Shown here piece by piece: positions 1-11,528 of a DNA stretch of 64,000 bases. Source of the stretch: Paramecium tetraurelia (taxonomy: Eukaryota; Ciliophora; Oligohymenophorea; Peniculida; Parameciidae); NCBI RefSeq assembly GCF_000165425.1, contig NW_001799644.1, forward strand, positions 253,215 through 317,214, read 5' to 3'. Below the pieces are notes generated by a model that saw only the letters and a program-made list of their open reading frames with translations, made no database searches and was not told the origin of the DNA. The position numbers and the translations under genes were made by a program. The stretch's first letter is position 1; each line of letters starts with the position of its first letter.

Positions 1-315
1 TTTAATATCAAGTTAATTGAAAGTGAAAATAGAGTGACTTTTACTTATCTACCAACTATTCACTATGATTATGTTAAACCAGCTGCAACCATCTTATGGG
101 AAGACATACTGTTATAGGATCTCAAACTCATTGAATTCAATAGACATTAACTAGTAGATGAAATCAATTTTATGGTTCACAGTCATCAATTCTAGACAAT
201 CAAGCAATAAATATCACAAGAATCAAAATATTTTAGTGATCATCTTAAAATTATGAATGAGCTCGAAGTATTTTGTAGTTTGAATTACAATGGAAAGAAG
301 CTTAGATGTATATGA
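1..315 (+). CDS. 3' end of an unrecognised protein gene
   Basis: The frame is open from base 1 to a TGA at 313-315 and gives the last 104 residues of a protein whose start lies outside the window. It uses TAA and TAG as Gln several times. The piece is mixed charged and hydrophobic, with no membrane segment; it ends NGKKLRCI. No domain was recognised. It converges on the next gene across about 200 nt of A+T-rich DNA (316-518) in which I see nothing. Confidence 0.7.
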
Positions 316-518
316 TGATTCTAATTTATCTATTTAATTAATATATTATGATCTATAAAAAGTCTATATATCTTAGAATTTATTGTTATATTATATTACT
401 ATAATGAGTAATCACACTCTAATGTATTTTTAAAACAGATTATTAATGTAAAGGTATTAAAGTAATGTCTATTTAGAATTTATAATTATTATTTTAATAA
501 ATTTGCATTAATTAAATT

Positions 519-1205
519 TCAAGACAGTTATAATTATTACTTAATAATAAGTTCATTAAAAATATTTAGTAAGTCCATTTTAGGTATTTAGGGTTTGAGT
601 CTCAAAATCATTTGAATCAAGATTTGATAATCAGTTGCACTGTAGATTCCAAAATCTAAGATTGCTTATTCGATTTCATTCAACAAATCCTCGTACTCTA
701 TGTTAAAATCCTTGACTGTCAATTCTACTTGGTGCCAAGGTCTAGAAAATATAGAGTAAATGACTCACATTTGATCATTCTTCTTATTCACTTTTACTTC
801 ATTAGTCTTGATTTTATATAAAGATCCTAATTATATGGTGCTGAATGGAAAAATCTTTTGAGGAGATTTCAGATTTTTTTATCTTCTCAAAAGGGGTTCT
901 TGGAATAGCAATTAGGTTTCATCGCGAATATTTTTAGGACTCAATGATGTGAAGCTCTCAGAAATAGTCTTGCGTCTAAACAAATAAGTTGGATAGAGCA
1001 AATAATCTTATTTTCTATTGACTCTCTTGCAATTCATAGGTTCAATACTTTGCTTAGGAGAATTGGGAAGTTTTCGTGGCGATATTAAAATCTGAGGGAT
1101 TTGCTATGATATTTCCTTTAACTATTATAAATGATTCCAAATCTGTTGGGATATCATGTTTCTACCACCCAAATTACGCGCATCTGGTGTAAATGGAGGC
1201 ATCAT
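519..1205 (-). CDS. Unknown protein, 219 aa, one intron
   Basis: The start is the first of two adjacent ATG codons (1203-1205). A 27-nt GTGAGT...CTAG intron at 742-768 joins two open frames, and the spliced length is an exact 220 codons with TGA at 519-521. The N-terminal half is basic and rich in Ser, Pro and Gln (start MMPPFTPDARNLGG). The C-terminal 70 residues look like a compact helical domain with many Leu, Ile, Asp and Glu. No family was recognised. The downstream neighbour on the same strand (1370-1938) is a separate small gene. Confidence 0.75.
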
Positions 1206-1369
1206 TCACTTTGAAAAAGTTGTTAAATATAATATAAATTCATTTTTATAATCAAAGTCACATCTCTAATTTCCTTCACATCCTCAATAGATATTCAAAT
1301 GTAACCCAATCATAATTGGTACTCTACACTAATAATACAATAATTATTAGTAATTATTAATAAAAATAA

Positions 1370-1938
1370 TCAAACAAATAGTTTTTCAGTTTGTATGTTT
1401 TCCAAGAATTGTTTAAACTCCCGCATGTTTCTATTGGCTCCTTCCAATGTTTCTTTGATCTGATCCCACTTTTGGGACTTTTGGCTATTATGAAATTTAG
1501 TTGATTTGAACTGGGTAGGCTCAGTTTTCAATTTCGGAGTGAAATTCCTGTTGGTTAGCATGCCTAAGGGTTTTCTAGGGGACATAGGCTATTGGATATT
1601 TATTTATTTGATTTTCTACCATATATGTTACGGCTTTTGGAATAAGATTGATCATATACGACATCAAATTTGTCCAATCTAGGCAATGGACCATCCGGCG
1701 GGACACCTCGAAATGGCTTATCTAGTTGTTGTTCTAGTGTCATTTCCAGAAGAACGCGTGCATATAGCAAAGAATTCTATTTCCAAATAAAATTATGTGT
1801 TGGAGTTCTCACTTTATCCAACCATTACAATATTCTAATCTTCAGGTGTTTTGCATTGATTTTCTAGCAACCATTGTATATTTTATTAATAGCTTCACTC
1901 AATTCTTGATCAAGGGTCTCTGCTCTTGGAGAATTCAT
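1370..1938 (-). CDS. Small protein, 180 aa, possibly DUF4485-like
   Basis: ATG at 1936-1938, one 26-nt GTATAT...AAAAG intron at 1634-1659, TGA at 1370-1372; 181 codons after splicing. The N-terminal 80 residues are helical and contain LYARVLLEMTLEQQL followed by a stretch with PFRG, PP and GPLPRL. From memory this resembles the DUF4485 domain found in some ciliary and centrosomal proteins, but I cannot verify it. The C-terminal half is basic and probably disordered, ending in a short amphipathic helix. In the unspliced sequence only the second exon looks open with standard stops. Confidence 0.75.
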
Positions 1939-3122
1939 TAATTTAACGGATAATATATATATTATTAAATACTTAATATTATATCCACCCAAAGTTAAGT
2001 TTTGAGTTACTTAACCACTATAACTCAAGAAATTCTAGATTCTATTGCTGACAGTAATAGTCCAATGGAAAGCTAACTAAATATAAATATTCATTTTAAA
2101 TAACAATTCCTATTATCTTAATTTACATGGTATCTTAATCTGTAATTTTTATTCATCTGTTAATCATTGAAACTGAAATTAAATCTCAATTTATTTTTTG
2201 CTTAAAATTTATTTGAATTAGTTCAATTTGGCTTATTCAGCTTAATTTAGTAGTTTTCTCAATACTTACCTTTATTAATGTTTTAATTAATCCTAATTAA
2301 ATTTTTAGATTCTTATAAATCATGAATAATTAGAATAGGAATGATTCTATTCTAGATAAAACTATTAATAAATATGTAATATGGTTAGGTTGATTAACCT
2401 TAGTTTAAAAATAACTATTGTTTTTTTGAAACTTAATTATTTATTAAATGTTTAATTGTTATTTAGAATAATTTATAAAAATATAACGTGATTTGAGCAA
2501 CGACTTTGATGTTTAAAAAGTTTTTCAATTTATGAAGAATGAAGGAGGTAAGCTACTGCTAATAGAAAATGTATTTTTCAATTGATTTACCAACATTTTC
2601 ATAGGCCTTGGCTTTTAATTAGGTTTTGAGGTGAACCCTCTAGCTTCAAATTTCAAATCAATAATAAAGTATAGAACAAATTGAAATTCCATCTAAAACA
2701 GATTGATCAACTCACTTAAAAAAAATTTAGATTCACAGTTTATATACATATTCAAAATGTGTTCACATAAGCAGGATCTATTTGTTTAAAGTGATAACTC
2801 TTTTAAATCGATATGTTGATTTGAGAATTTTGACAATATGTCAATAAAAAGGGAGAAAGCTTGGAGAATGACTATTTTAATTGTATTAATCTATAATTTC
2901 CATAATATAGCTATTTCTAAAACGAACAAAGTGGCAATTTACTTTCTGGTTACGGATATAATATTAGATTGATTTAGTCATCTAATTATAAAGTAACTGG
3001 AATCAGCAAGCAAGGATTTAATTGGTTTAAAAAGGATTAATAAATTAACTGAGATTATTCGGTGCATAAAAATATCTAAATTGATAAATAGATATTAACA
3101 TTGACTTTTTTATATTAAATTT
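1939..3122. other. Non-coding stretch of 1.2 kb
   Basis: Very A+T-rich DNA between two divergently transcribed genes. It is long for this compact genome. I find no frame with coding character above about 40 codons, no tRNA-like structure and no clear repeat. It should hold the promoters of the 1370-1938 gene and of the kinase at 3123. A stretch near 2500-2800 is slightly richer in G+C and could be an old gene remnant, but I could not support one. Confidence 0.5.
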
Positions 3123-5599
3123 ATGGATCAAAACAACTGGATATAAAAGTCTTCTGTTTAAGAATTTGGAATTGACAAGAGTGTTTAGCAGCAACAATAG
3201 TAAGGATAACCGCCAGCCTCTTTGATTCGAAGAGTGTCTAAACGTAATGTTGCAATCAGGCCCACTCAGGAGACAGGAATGGCTCAGATTTATGAAACAT
3301 TTCACCCAGAACAAAAAGCATAGACCCTTGATGATATCAAATTCATCATAAAATGCTTTTAAAGTCATTTTGTATTTAGCTCAATGACTGAAACATAATT
3401 GTAATACATTATGTTATCCTTAGAACACAATTGGCACACAGTATGTTCTATTGCAAATTACAAACAGGAGAAGCGATAATCAAATAAGGGGATGGAGCTA
3501 GCTCTTTCTTCATAATTTAGAAGGGAAAAATAAATGTCCTGGTGGATAATGTACCACGTAAAGAATTGACAACCGGATTTGGGTTCGGAGAATTGGCATT
3601 ATTATATAATGCACCCAGGTCAGCCACATGCATGGCAGTGGAAGAATGCTTTCTATGGGGAATTGACAGACACACTTTTAGAAAGAGCATAGAGACCATC
3701 ATGAGGAGTGAATAAGAGAAGAATAGAAAATATTTGGAGAGTGTTAAATTTTTTAGTAATTATATTTGATTAATAAATAGATTAATTAACAAGAGAGTAG
3801 AAGGATGCCGTCGCAGGAGTGCTCATATCTTAAAAATTTAATTAGGGAGAGATCATAGTGAATGAAGGAGATTAGGCTAGTTCATTCTACATTATCGTGG
3901 AGGGTTAATGCGGAGTTTTCAACAAGGATGGATAATAAATAGCAGTTTTGAATCCAAGTGATTCTTTTGGAGAGTCAGCACTCAAACATGAGAATCAGGT
4001 GAGAATGATGACCATTAAATCCATCCAAAAAGATACGAAAGTGTTGGCATTGGGAAAAGATATGATCTAATAGATCTTAGGTGATTAGGTGCAATCCATC
4101 ATCTACAAAAATATCTGCAAATGGGCCTTGAATTCATCTAAGTTATTCAGCAAGACTCAATCCACATATCAAGATAAATTGTTAGAAGGAGTGTAAATTA
4201 AGAAATTGGCTGCAAATTCTAAAGTAATTACAAAGGGAGACAAAGTTGGACAACTAGTCATCCTACTTGATGTCGATGCAGTTGATGAGACCAATGCCAA
4301 AGTACTTAAGGGATCGATCCTAGTCGAAGATACATTACAAGATAAACTCTAAGGCACTTCTCATGTCAAAACATTCACAATTGATGGGGAGGGACATGTA
4401 GCCATCATAGATTATGAATCATTCAGAAAGGCACAAGGCAGTGTTGAGAAGATTTAATAAGGAAAGGCTTAGTAATCAGAAAAGGTCAATGCATATGAAG
4501 AGTAAATCAAAAGCTAACCATTCAAAAATTTAATATACCTTAATAAATTAGGATCAGGTTAATTTGGTTCTGTTTACTTATGCAAATTCAAGGAATTGGA
4601 GACTCTGTTTGCTCTCAAATATGTTACCAGAGCACATGTGTAATAATTTGGAATTCAAAAACACATTTAATAAGAGAAGGCTGTCCTAGAATTGATGGAT
4701 CATCCATTCATTCTTAAATTTTATAGATCCTACAAAGACAATGAAAATATCTATTTCTTGACTGAGTATATTCCAGGAATGGAATTGTTCGATGCCATCA
4801 GAGTTATTGGTAATGCTATTGAAATTATTATCATATAGGATTATTGAGTAAGTATGATGCACAATTCTATGCTGCTCAAATGTTGTTGTAAATGGAATAT
4901 TTGCATACATAACACAGCATTGTTTACAGAGATATTAAACCAGAGAACATTATGGTGGATGATAAGGGATTCTTGAAGTTAATTGATATGGGTACAGCTA
5001 AGTCATTTAAGAATCAATGTAAGAATACTGTTCATAACTATTATAGAATCATCGAAGACATTCACAATCATTGGAACACCTCATTACATGGCACCAGAAG
5101 TAATTTCAGGAAAGGGTTATGGCTACTTTGCAGATCTCTGGAGTGTGGGAGTTTGTATTTATGAATTCATCTGTGGTGGATTGCCATTTGGTGAAGAGGC
5201 AGAAGATCCCTTTGAAATTTACAAGGAAATCATCAAGAAACCCATCAGCTATCCTCACTTTATGTCTGATAAATCTGCCAAGCCTTTCATTGAACAATTG
5301 ATGAATAAGATCCCAGAAGTTAGATTAGGAGGATCCTACACTACTTTGAAGTCTCATGCTTGGTTCAAAGATTTTGATTGGGTAATCAATCATCTTTTAA
5401 CCGTTTCTAGGAAAAGCTATGGACCAAGTCACTGAAAGCTCCCTTATTGCCAGGAAAGGACAAAATCATGACTCCAGCCCAGATTCAGACTGGCTAACAA
5501 CGTGGAGTCTTAGTTCATGATCAAATTTAGAAGGATACTTCTGGGTAGAAGAAGGTATTGGCTAGTGCAAAGGATGCAGAATGGGACAGTGTGTTTTGA
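3123..5599 (+). CDS. cGMP-dependent protein kinase (PKG), 780 aa
   Basis: AGC-family Ser/Thr kinase with N-terminal cyclic-nucleotide-binding domains, expected to be switched on by cGMP. The start MDQNNWIQ follows an in-frame TGA. Residues about 75-200 form the first binding domain with the phosphate cassette [15 protein letters not shown]; a second (about 200-320) has [16 protein letters not shown] and FGESALKH; a third (about 330-440) is degenerate. The kinase domain (about 455-720) shows the Gly loop LGSGQFGSVY, Lys in [21 protein letters not shown] in place of DFG, and GTPHYMAPE. Introns: 3401-3423, 3756-3780, 4810-4838, 5019-5046, 5382-5410; the spliced length is exactly 781 codons. The DMG variant is, as I recall, usual in ciliate PKGs. 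A cyclic-nucleotide phosphodiesterase follows 109 nt downstream. Confidence 0.95.
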
Positions 5600-5708
5600 T
5601 TAGGCTTTGATATTATAATAATAGTACAAATTCCTTTGGTAATCTTTTTATGTTTTTATTCAGTTATGGGTTTATTTTGCATTATATTTTATAATATATT
5701 ATAAAACT

Positions 5709-8543
5709 ATGTAGATCAGCCAGAATCTGAGGAGATGCATCAACTTTCACAAGGTGGTTTAATAGTTATATGAGTCAGGAGAAATAAATTTCAAAGAAAA
5801 GAATAAACTTAAAACTGAATTCAACACCAACAATGAAGACATATTGTATTTGATAGAGGGTAAGAAATACACTTAAATAAGAAGACATGGACAAGGAGGA
5901 TTTTAAACAATAGTTAGTTGAATACATTAAATCTAAGCATTAATCTTTTAAAATACCCAATTCCCCTGGTCTTAGAAGAAAGTCACTACTATCTGAATCC
6001 AGTCCTACCATTGGCAGAAAGAGTGGCTTCTCCAAAGAAAGCAAAATCACAGAAGAAGAATTGATTGACCACATTACTAAGCTTAGAGAAGCACTCTTTG
6101 AAGTTTACCAATCAAGATCGAGTGCCTTCACATTTTTAGTGTAGGATCATCTGAAGTCATTGAGTCAATTCATTTCCAAAATATCTAACAAAAGTCCTTA
6201 GGCTTCCCTCAACTTACTCTAGGAATAGAATATTGCTGAAGACATTGAATAATACTATAAATAATTGAAGAATCAATTTTTGAATACGCATTCTTTGTTA
6301 ATTAACGATAACATAGTTTCGGTTGCTTCCAAACTTGTGTAGAATTTATTGAATTGTGATGAATTCACCTTTATTAATCCTCAGTATGGAATATACGATT
6401 CAACCAAAAATTCTTTCAATAATATTGAATCCGATGATTATTTGCAAGATTTAATATCTGTGACCACCAATGTCAATCTGCTCACTGAAAATCAATCGAA
6501 ACTCTCTCTAATGTTCGCTTAGTATAGCAGAACCTATACTCTCAGAATATAGGATGAGTGTTTCTTCTATCATCAAAGATAAGTCAGAGATACACTTCTA
6601 AATTTGACATTAGATTACAAATGTCTCAATGAAGTTCAAATATTGAGTAAGTTAATATCCAAAGCAACCATCGAAGCAAGAGTATAATTAATTAGCCCTA
6701 TTCAAATTGGAAATATGATAATTGATATAGGAGTGGAATTCGTTAGATGTAGTAAATATCTATTTATTAATCAAATCATTAATTTATTGCGTACTAAATA
6801 CACAATTGAAAAAAAAGAGGCTGAAAGTTAAGGGTCCTTTGGATCCGTTTCATGTACCAATCTTTCTCCTACTAGCAAATAGGCTAAGTTTACTAAAATA
6901 CAATTTAAGGATATATTGCCAATAGAAATTACTATTATTGGAATAAATTTAAATAAGAAAGATGACTTACAGATATATAAGACTATTACTAATCTTTATA
7001 CCAAATACTTAAAGTTCATCGAGTTGAGTTACGATAGGATAATATTTTATAAATATTTTATTAAATCCAAAGATTCAATAATGTTGGAATTCGATAAAGA
7101 GGGCAAGTTGGCCTTTTTATCCAGGCCAATTCCTCCCTCTTTGAGTCGGGAATTTTAGTTAAGCTATTGCCCCAGAGGACATTATTATCAAATAATAAAG
7201 AATGAAATTTTGTTGAAGGTGATTGAACAACACTTGGAGAACAAATGGAATATTTAATATACTGATCAGTTGTATGAGATTTTTATGAAGGCCAGAAATA
7301 AGAAATTCAAGGGATTCGCCATCATATTCTCCGAAGGATTCTTACAAACAAGGAGTTTGGAGACTGAAGCCAAAAAGATTAAATTGAGATAGGAAGCCAC
7401 ATAGTACTTATCGAATTTAGAATAAAACAATCCAGAAATAAAAGATACGATATTGTCCTTCTATATTCCATCACAGGTATAAGTTCCAGGAATTATACAC
7501 AAAAAGAAAAAGAGTATGATTAATGGATTGATTGACACTATCCAAATAAATTTAATTGATTTAGAGAGTATTGAGAAAGAAGCCATTTGTATAGATTAGA
7601 TAGACAGTTTCGATTTCAATATATTCAAAATAGAAAACAATTCGATAGAGAAATAAAGAATAGTTTATTAGATATTGAACAGAAATAATTTTATTGAGAT
7701 ATTTGAGATTGACAAAAACAGATTATGTGAATTTTTGGGTGAATTGGAATATCGATATGACAAACGTAGGAACCCTTTCCACAACTACAATCACGGTGTG
7801 AATGTCATGCATAGTTGTCATGTTATCATGAATAAAATGATCAATTAACCACAATACAAGGTACTCTTTGATTAATTAACTAAACTATCCTTAATCTTGA
7901 GTGGATTGTGTCACGACGTAGGACATACAGGCAGAACAAATATATTTGAAATCAACAATTTTTCTGAAAAAGCCATAAGATATCACGATAAGAATGTATT
8001 GGAATAATACCATGCTGCTACAGCACTGAAATTGTTATTGAAAGAAAGGATGAATTTCTTAAAGAATGTAGACTTTAGGCAATTTAGAGAAAAATTTATA
8101 CAGAACATCATATTCACTGATAAGTAGGAACATTTCAATCTACTCAAATTTTTTGAAGCCAATAATGAGAAAGATATTAAAATTATAACTGGAATGATCA
8201 TTCACACTTCGGATTTTGCAGGGGCATCGGCAAAGTGGCCTATTTCTAAGTAATGGTCTTTGAGAGTGAATCAGGAGTTTTAAGCGCAATTTGAAGAGGA
8301 AGGAAGATTAGGACTACCCTAATAACCATTTATGAAGGATTTATAGAAGGTATTTAAATCATTCTGAATTAGATATCTGTTTTGTCGAAATCAGAAATAG
8401 GGTTCTATAAATTCTTTGTTCGTCCCTTGTATGTATCATTGTCTAAATTTATGGATCATTAATTATAGGATAGAATCGATAATATTGATGAAACCATTAT
8501 CGAATGGGATTCTCTGGCATCTTAAGAGAATCAATAACAATGA
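5709..8543 (+). CDS. Class I 3',5'-cyclic nucleotide phosphodiesterase, 928 aa
   Basis: Hydrolyses cAMP and/or cGMP to the 5'-nucleotide. The catalytic domain is in the last 300 residues: FHNYNHGVNVMHSCH, then LSGLCHDVGHTGRTN (the metal-binding HD pair, near residue 727) and MIIHTSDFAGASAKW (late metal-ligand Asp), in the order typical of the PDE HD superfamily. The long N-terminal region (about 600 aa) lacks an obvious GAF or PAS signature that I can name, but has a GAF-like mixed alpha/beta look around 350-500. Introns at 5860-5884 and 8350-8372; 929 codons after splicing. Substrate preference cannot be read from the sequence. It sits directly behind a PKG gene in the same orientation. Confidence 0.93.
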
Positions 8544-8835
8544 AATTGCTCATTTATTTTTGTATTAAATATATAAATGAGTAACAACATTATTATACTA
8601 AAGTAATCTTAATTATTTTGAATTGTAATTTACCAATATAAATGTGAAGATCACAGAATTCTAAGATATCAATGTATTTATTATCACAAGACTTACAAAA
8701 ATAAATTTTGGAATAAACTTAGACGACAAATGAAATTATCTATAATTTATGCATTACCTGTATGAATTTATTCAATATAATATTTATGCATTATATTTCA
8801 AAAATTGTTATAGAATGAATACTATATGAAAATTA

Positions 8836-10789
8836 TCAGATTTCTTAGAATAAAATATTAAAAGTAGATTTATTCCAGACTTTTTCTTTTGGATCAAAAT
8901 ACTCACCTGGACCAGGCAAATTATCATCTTTTTTATCATAATTAAATCTATTTTCCTAATTAATAATAGCTAGATCTATTACTTTAATATTAAAAGGAGG
9001 ATGAGGATTCTTCTTTTTCTAAAACAAAGATGAACTATTGTGCATTCTAATTTACTCATCTTCTTGTTCATCTTAAACTTCATCAATGGGTTTCTTTTCT
9101 TTATGCATGAATCGAGGTATCGATGATCCAAAGGCTGGTTTATTAATTGCCAAATCAGGATCTTCTTCCTTTTCAACTTTTGTCATTTATTCTATTGTGT
9201 AATTTTTGACATCATATGCACCTGGTGCAGGAAAATGATCCTTAGAAACAGGTGCTGCATCTCCTCTTTTCGTTTTTGAAGTAAACACAGATGCAATTGT
9301 TTTAACTTCCTTTTTGTGTTAATCATATGCTCCTGGGCCTGGTACTTCATCTTCCTGTGGTTTAAATCTCTATTAATTTGATCCAAAATTTCCGATCGGA
9401 GCTCTTTCTAATTTCTTTATCAATCTATCCTCTAACTAACTAGATAGTGATAAGAATTACAGTAATTTTTGGGTTATATGCTTATGGTCCTGGACGTTTC
9501 TCTTAACCCTTAGCTTCAAAACGTAAATTCGTGGATTGAAAAGGAGTTTGCTTTGAAGATATCGCCTCTTTGATGAAATCTTTCTCCAATTCATAATCTC
9601 CAGGACCAACATAACAAGGCATTTTTTTCTCTTGAAATCTTCTACTTTTTGATCCAAAACAGTTTTTTCCAATCTTGGTAGTAGATTGAGTATTGGTTGA
9701 AATGGCTGATTGATTTGAGATATTTCCTAAATATTATCCAGGTCCTGGTGTGGTATCCTTTGAATATTTAATAAAATGGTGTACATCACAAAAAACATAT
9801 TCATCATCCTCTATATAATTGGCTCCGTTCTTTTAGACCATATTCTTTTACTTATCAAAGAAGATTTTCATAAACTATTTTTATTTCTCTTCTTTAGTAG
9901 AATCAAACATTCTTTGAGATTTCGATTGGAAATTTCCAGATGGATTTAACTTATGCAATGGTACTACAGATGTATTTGGATCATAGGTTCCAGGACCAAC
10001 CATTAGTTCCTTTTCCTTTGAGATAGTGGGTGCTAATCTTGGGGCCTTAGATTTGTGCCAAAAACTTCCTTTGTATTTATTTTATTGAAAGGCATCCTTC
10101 ACATCATATTGGCCTGGACCAACTGAATCTTATTAAAGACCTGTAAATTATGGGAATGGAAATTTGTTTACCTCCAAATCATGAGCTAATCTCTTTAAAA
10201 TAATAATTATTACTTCCTTTCTCTAGGTATCCATATACTTAATTTGATGAAGGTATAGATGGTATCGATTGATATTTATTCAATTTCATTATGGTTTCAA
10301 TGTAATGTTGAGATGTATATTGTTGTTGAATAACTTTAGTCCCACTATTGTTTGTATCATATGTTCCTGGACTGAAATCCCTTTAAAAATAAGCAAATAC
10401 CCAGGCGAAAGCATTGTTTTAGGGTGATGGAATCGTTTAGATTAGGATGCGAAAACTGATTGAGGCTGAGGTTTCTCAACAACCTTTACATCAGATTAAG
10501 AGGATTGCAGCACTATATTTTGTCTAAGATGAAAATTGATGAAGGAAATGTACCCTTGCACATCATTAAAGATATTATAACTCCCAGGACCAGGAGAGTT
10601 ATCTTATCTTAATTATTGAGTTCTTGTAACTTGTGTATCGAATGGAGCATTCCCCTACTTTATCCTGAACTATTCATGAGAAAGGTAACTACCAGGACCA
10701 ACCTATTTCAGTTAAATCTGTTTTACATTTGAAGGTGCTCCAGAAGGTTTATTCAGCATATTTCTTTCTGCTTAATATACAAAAGCCAT
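8836..10789 (-). CDS. Sperm-tail PG-rich repeat (STPGR/SHIPPO) protein, about 611 aa
   Basis: About eleven PGPGxY-type repeats run through the whole protein, for example VGPGSYL, SPGPGSYN, VGPGQYDV, VGPGTYDP, TPGPGQY, VGPGDYEL, VPGPGAYDQ and LPGPGEYFDP. Such repeats mark microtubule-associated and axonemal proteins, so a role in cilia is likely in this organism. The start is MAFVYQAERN (10787-10789). Introns at 10381-10400 (20 nt), 9436-9460 (25 nt) and a composite one at 10141-10213 (73 nt); with these removed the gene is exactly 612 codons. A further 30-nt in-frame stretch within about 10515-10550 also has intron-like ends (GTAC...TTAG) and might be spliced. PG motifs on both sides of each junction keep the same frame. 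Confidence 0.88.
10141..10213 (-). other. 73-nt composite intron in the STPGR gene
   Basis: Read on the minus strand, this stretch contains a 21-nt GTAAT...AAAG unit, a 21-nt pseudo-exon and a 31-nt GTAAAC...ACAG unit. Removing the two units alone brings an in-frame TGA into the message. Removing all 73 nt as one intron joins the frame perfectly (YGYLEKG to QQDSVGPGQY). It could be spliced as one long intron or stepwise, inner unit first. Introns of this length are rare here; the rest of the window has 20-31 nt introns almost throughout. Confidence 0.6.
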
Positions 10790-10836
10790 TTATATTAAAA
10801 TAACAATTCGAATATTTTATTATTATATTTCATAAG

Positions 10837-11476
10837 ATGAAAAATGGTCAACAGATCTTGAGAGATGACATTAAAAAATTAGAATTGATACATAAAAGAA
10901 TGAATGAACAGTCCATATGGAAAAACTTTAAAATTGAATCTCTTTTATAGGAAATAAACAATAGAATTTAAATTATCCTTTAAATATTGGAAAGTGATTA
11001 TAAAAGAGAACAATAATCCCAGATTTTCAGAATTTAAAGCTTGAGTGACATTAATACTTAAATGTTAGAAAATTTGGATTCAGATTTGTTGTACTCTTTC
11101 TAACTTGAAGATATGTGCAAAGAACAGTAAGTTAACTAATTACAGGGATTTAATAACAAATAAATTGATGACTAAGAATATATAACTAGACCATAAACTG
11201 AAAGGATTTAGAAGAAAACTCTATAAACTTAAAGTCTCCCGAATCAAGACAAAAAAATAATATCCTTCCAAAATTTCGCAGATCATCAACAAAGGAAAGT
11301 TGATAACACTTAATAGATTAATGAAAAAGGCTATAATTAAAAAGAGATTTAGAAGAATTAAGAAATAGAATAAAAATCTTAAACTCAAAAATAGAATAAG
11401 TAATTTCAATAACCTGATTAATAAAAAGGGATTAATATTGCTTAAATTAATAATTCAAAAATATAATAATAATAGC

Positions 11477-11528
<52 letters not shown>

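Noticed and set aside
3045-3368. Minus-strand open frame with hydrophobic Leu run
   Set aside because: Antisense to the start of the PKG gene, whose frame, motifs and splice lengths are unambiguous.
5860-5884. Frameshift in the phosphodiesterase gene
   Set aside because: Explained by a canonical 25-nt intron; the rest stays in frame.
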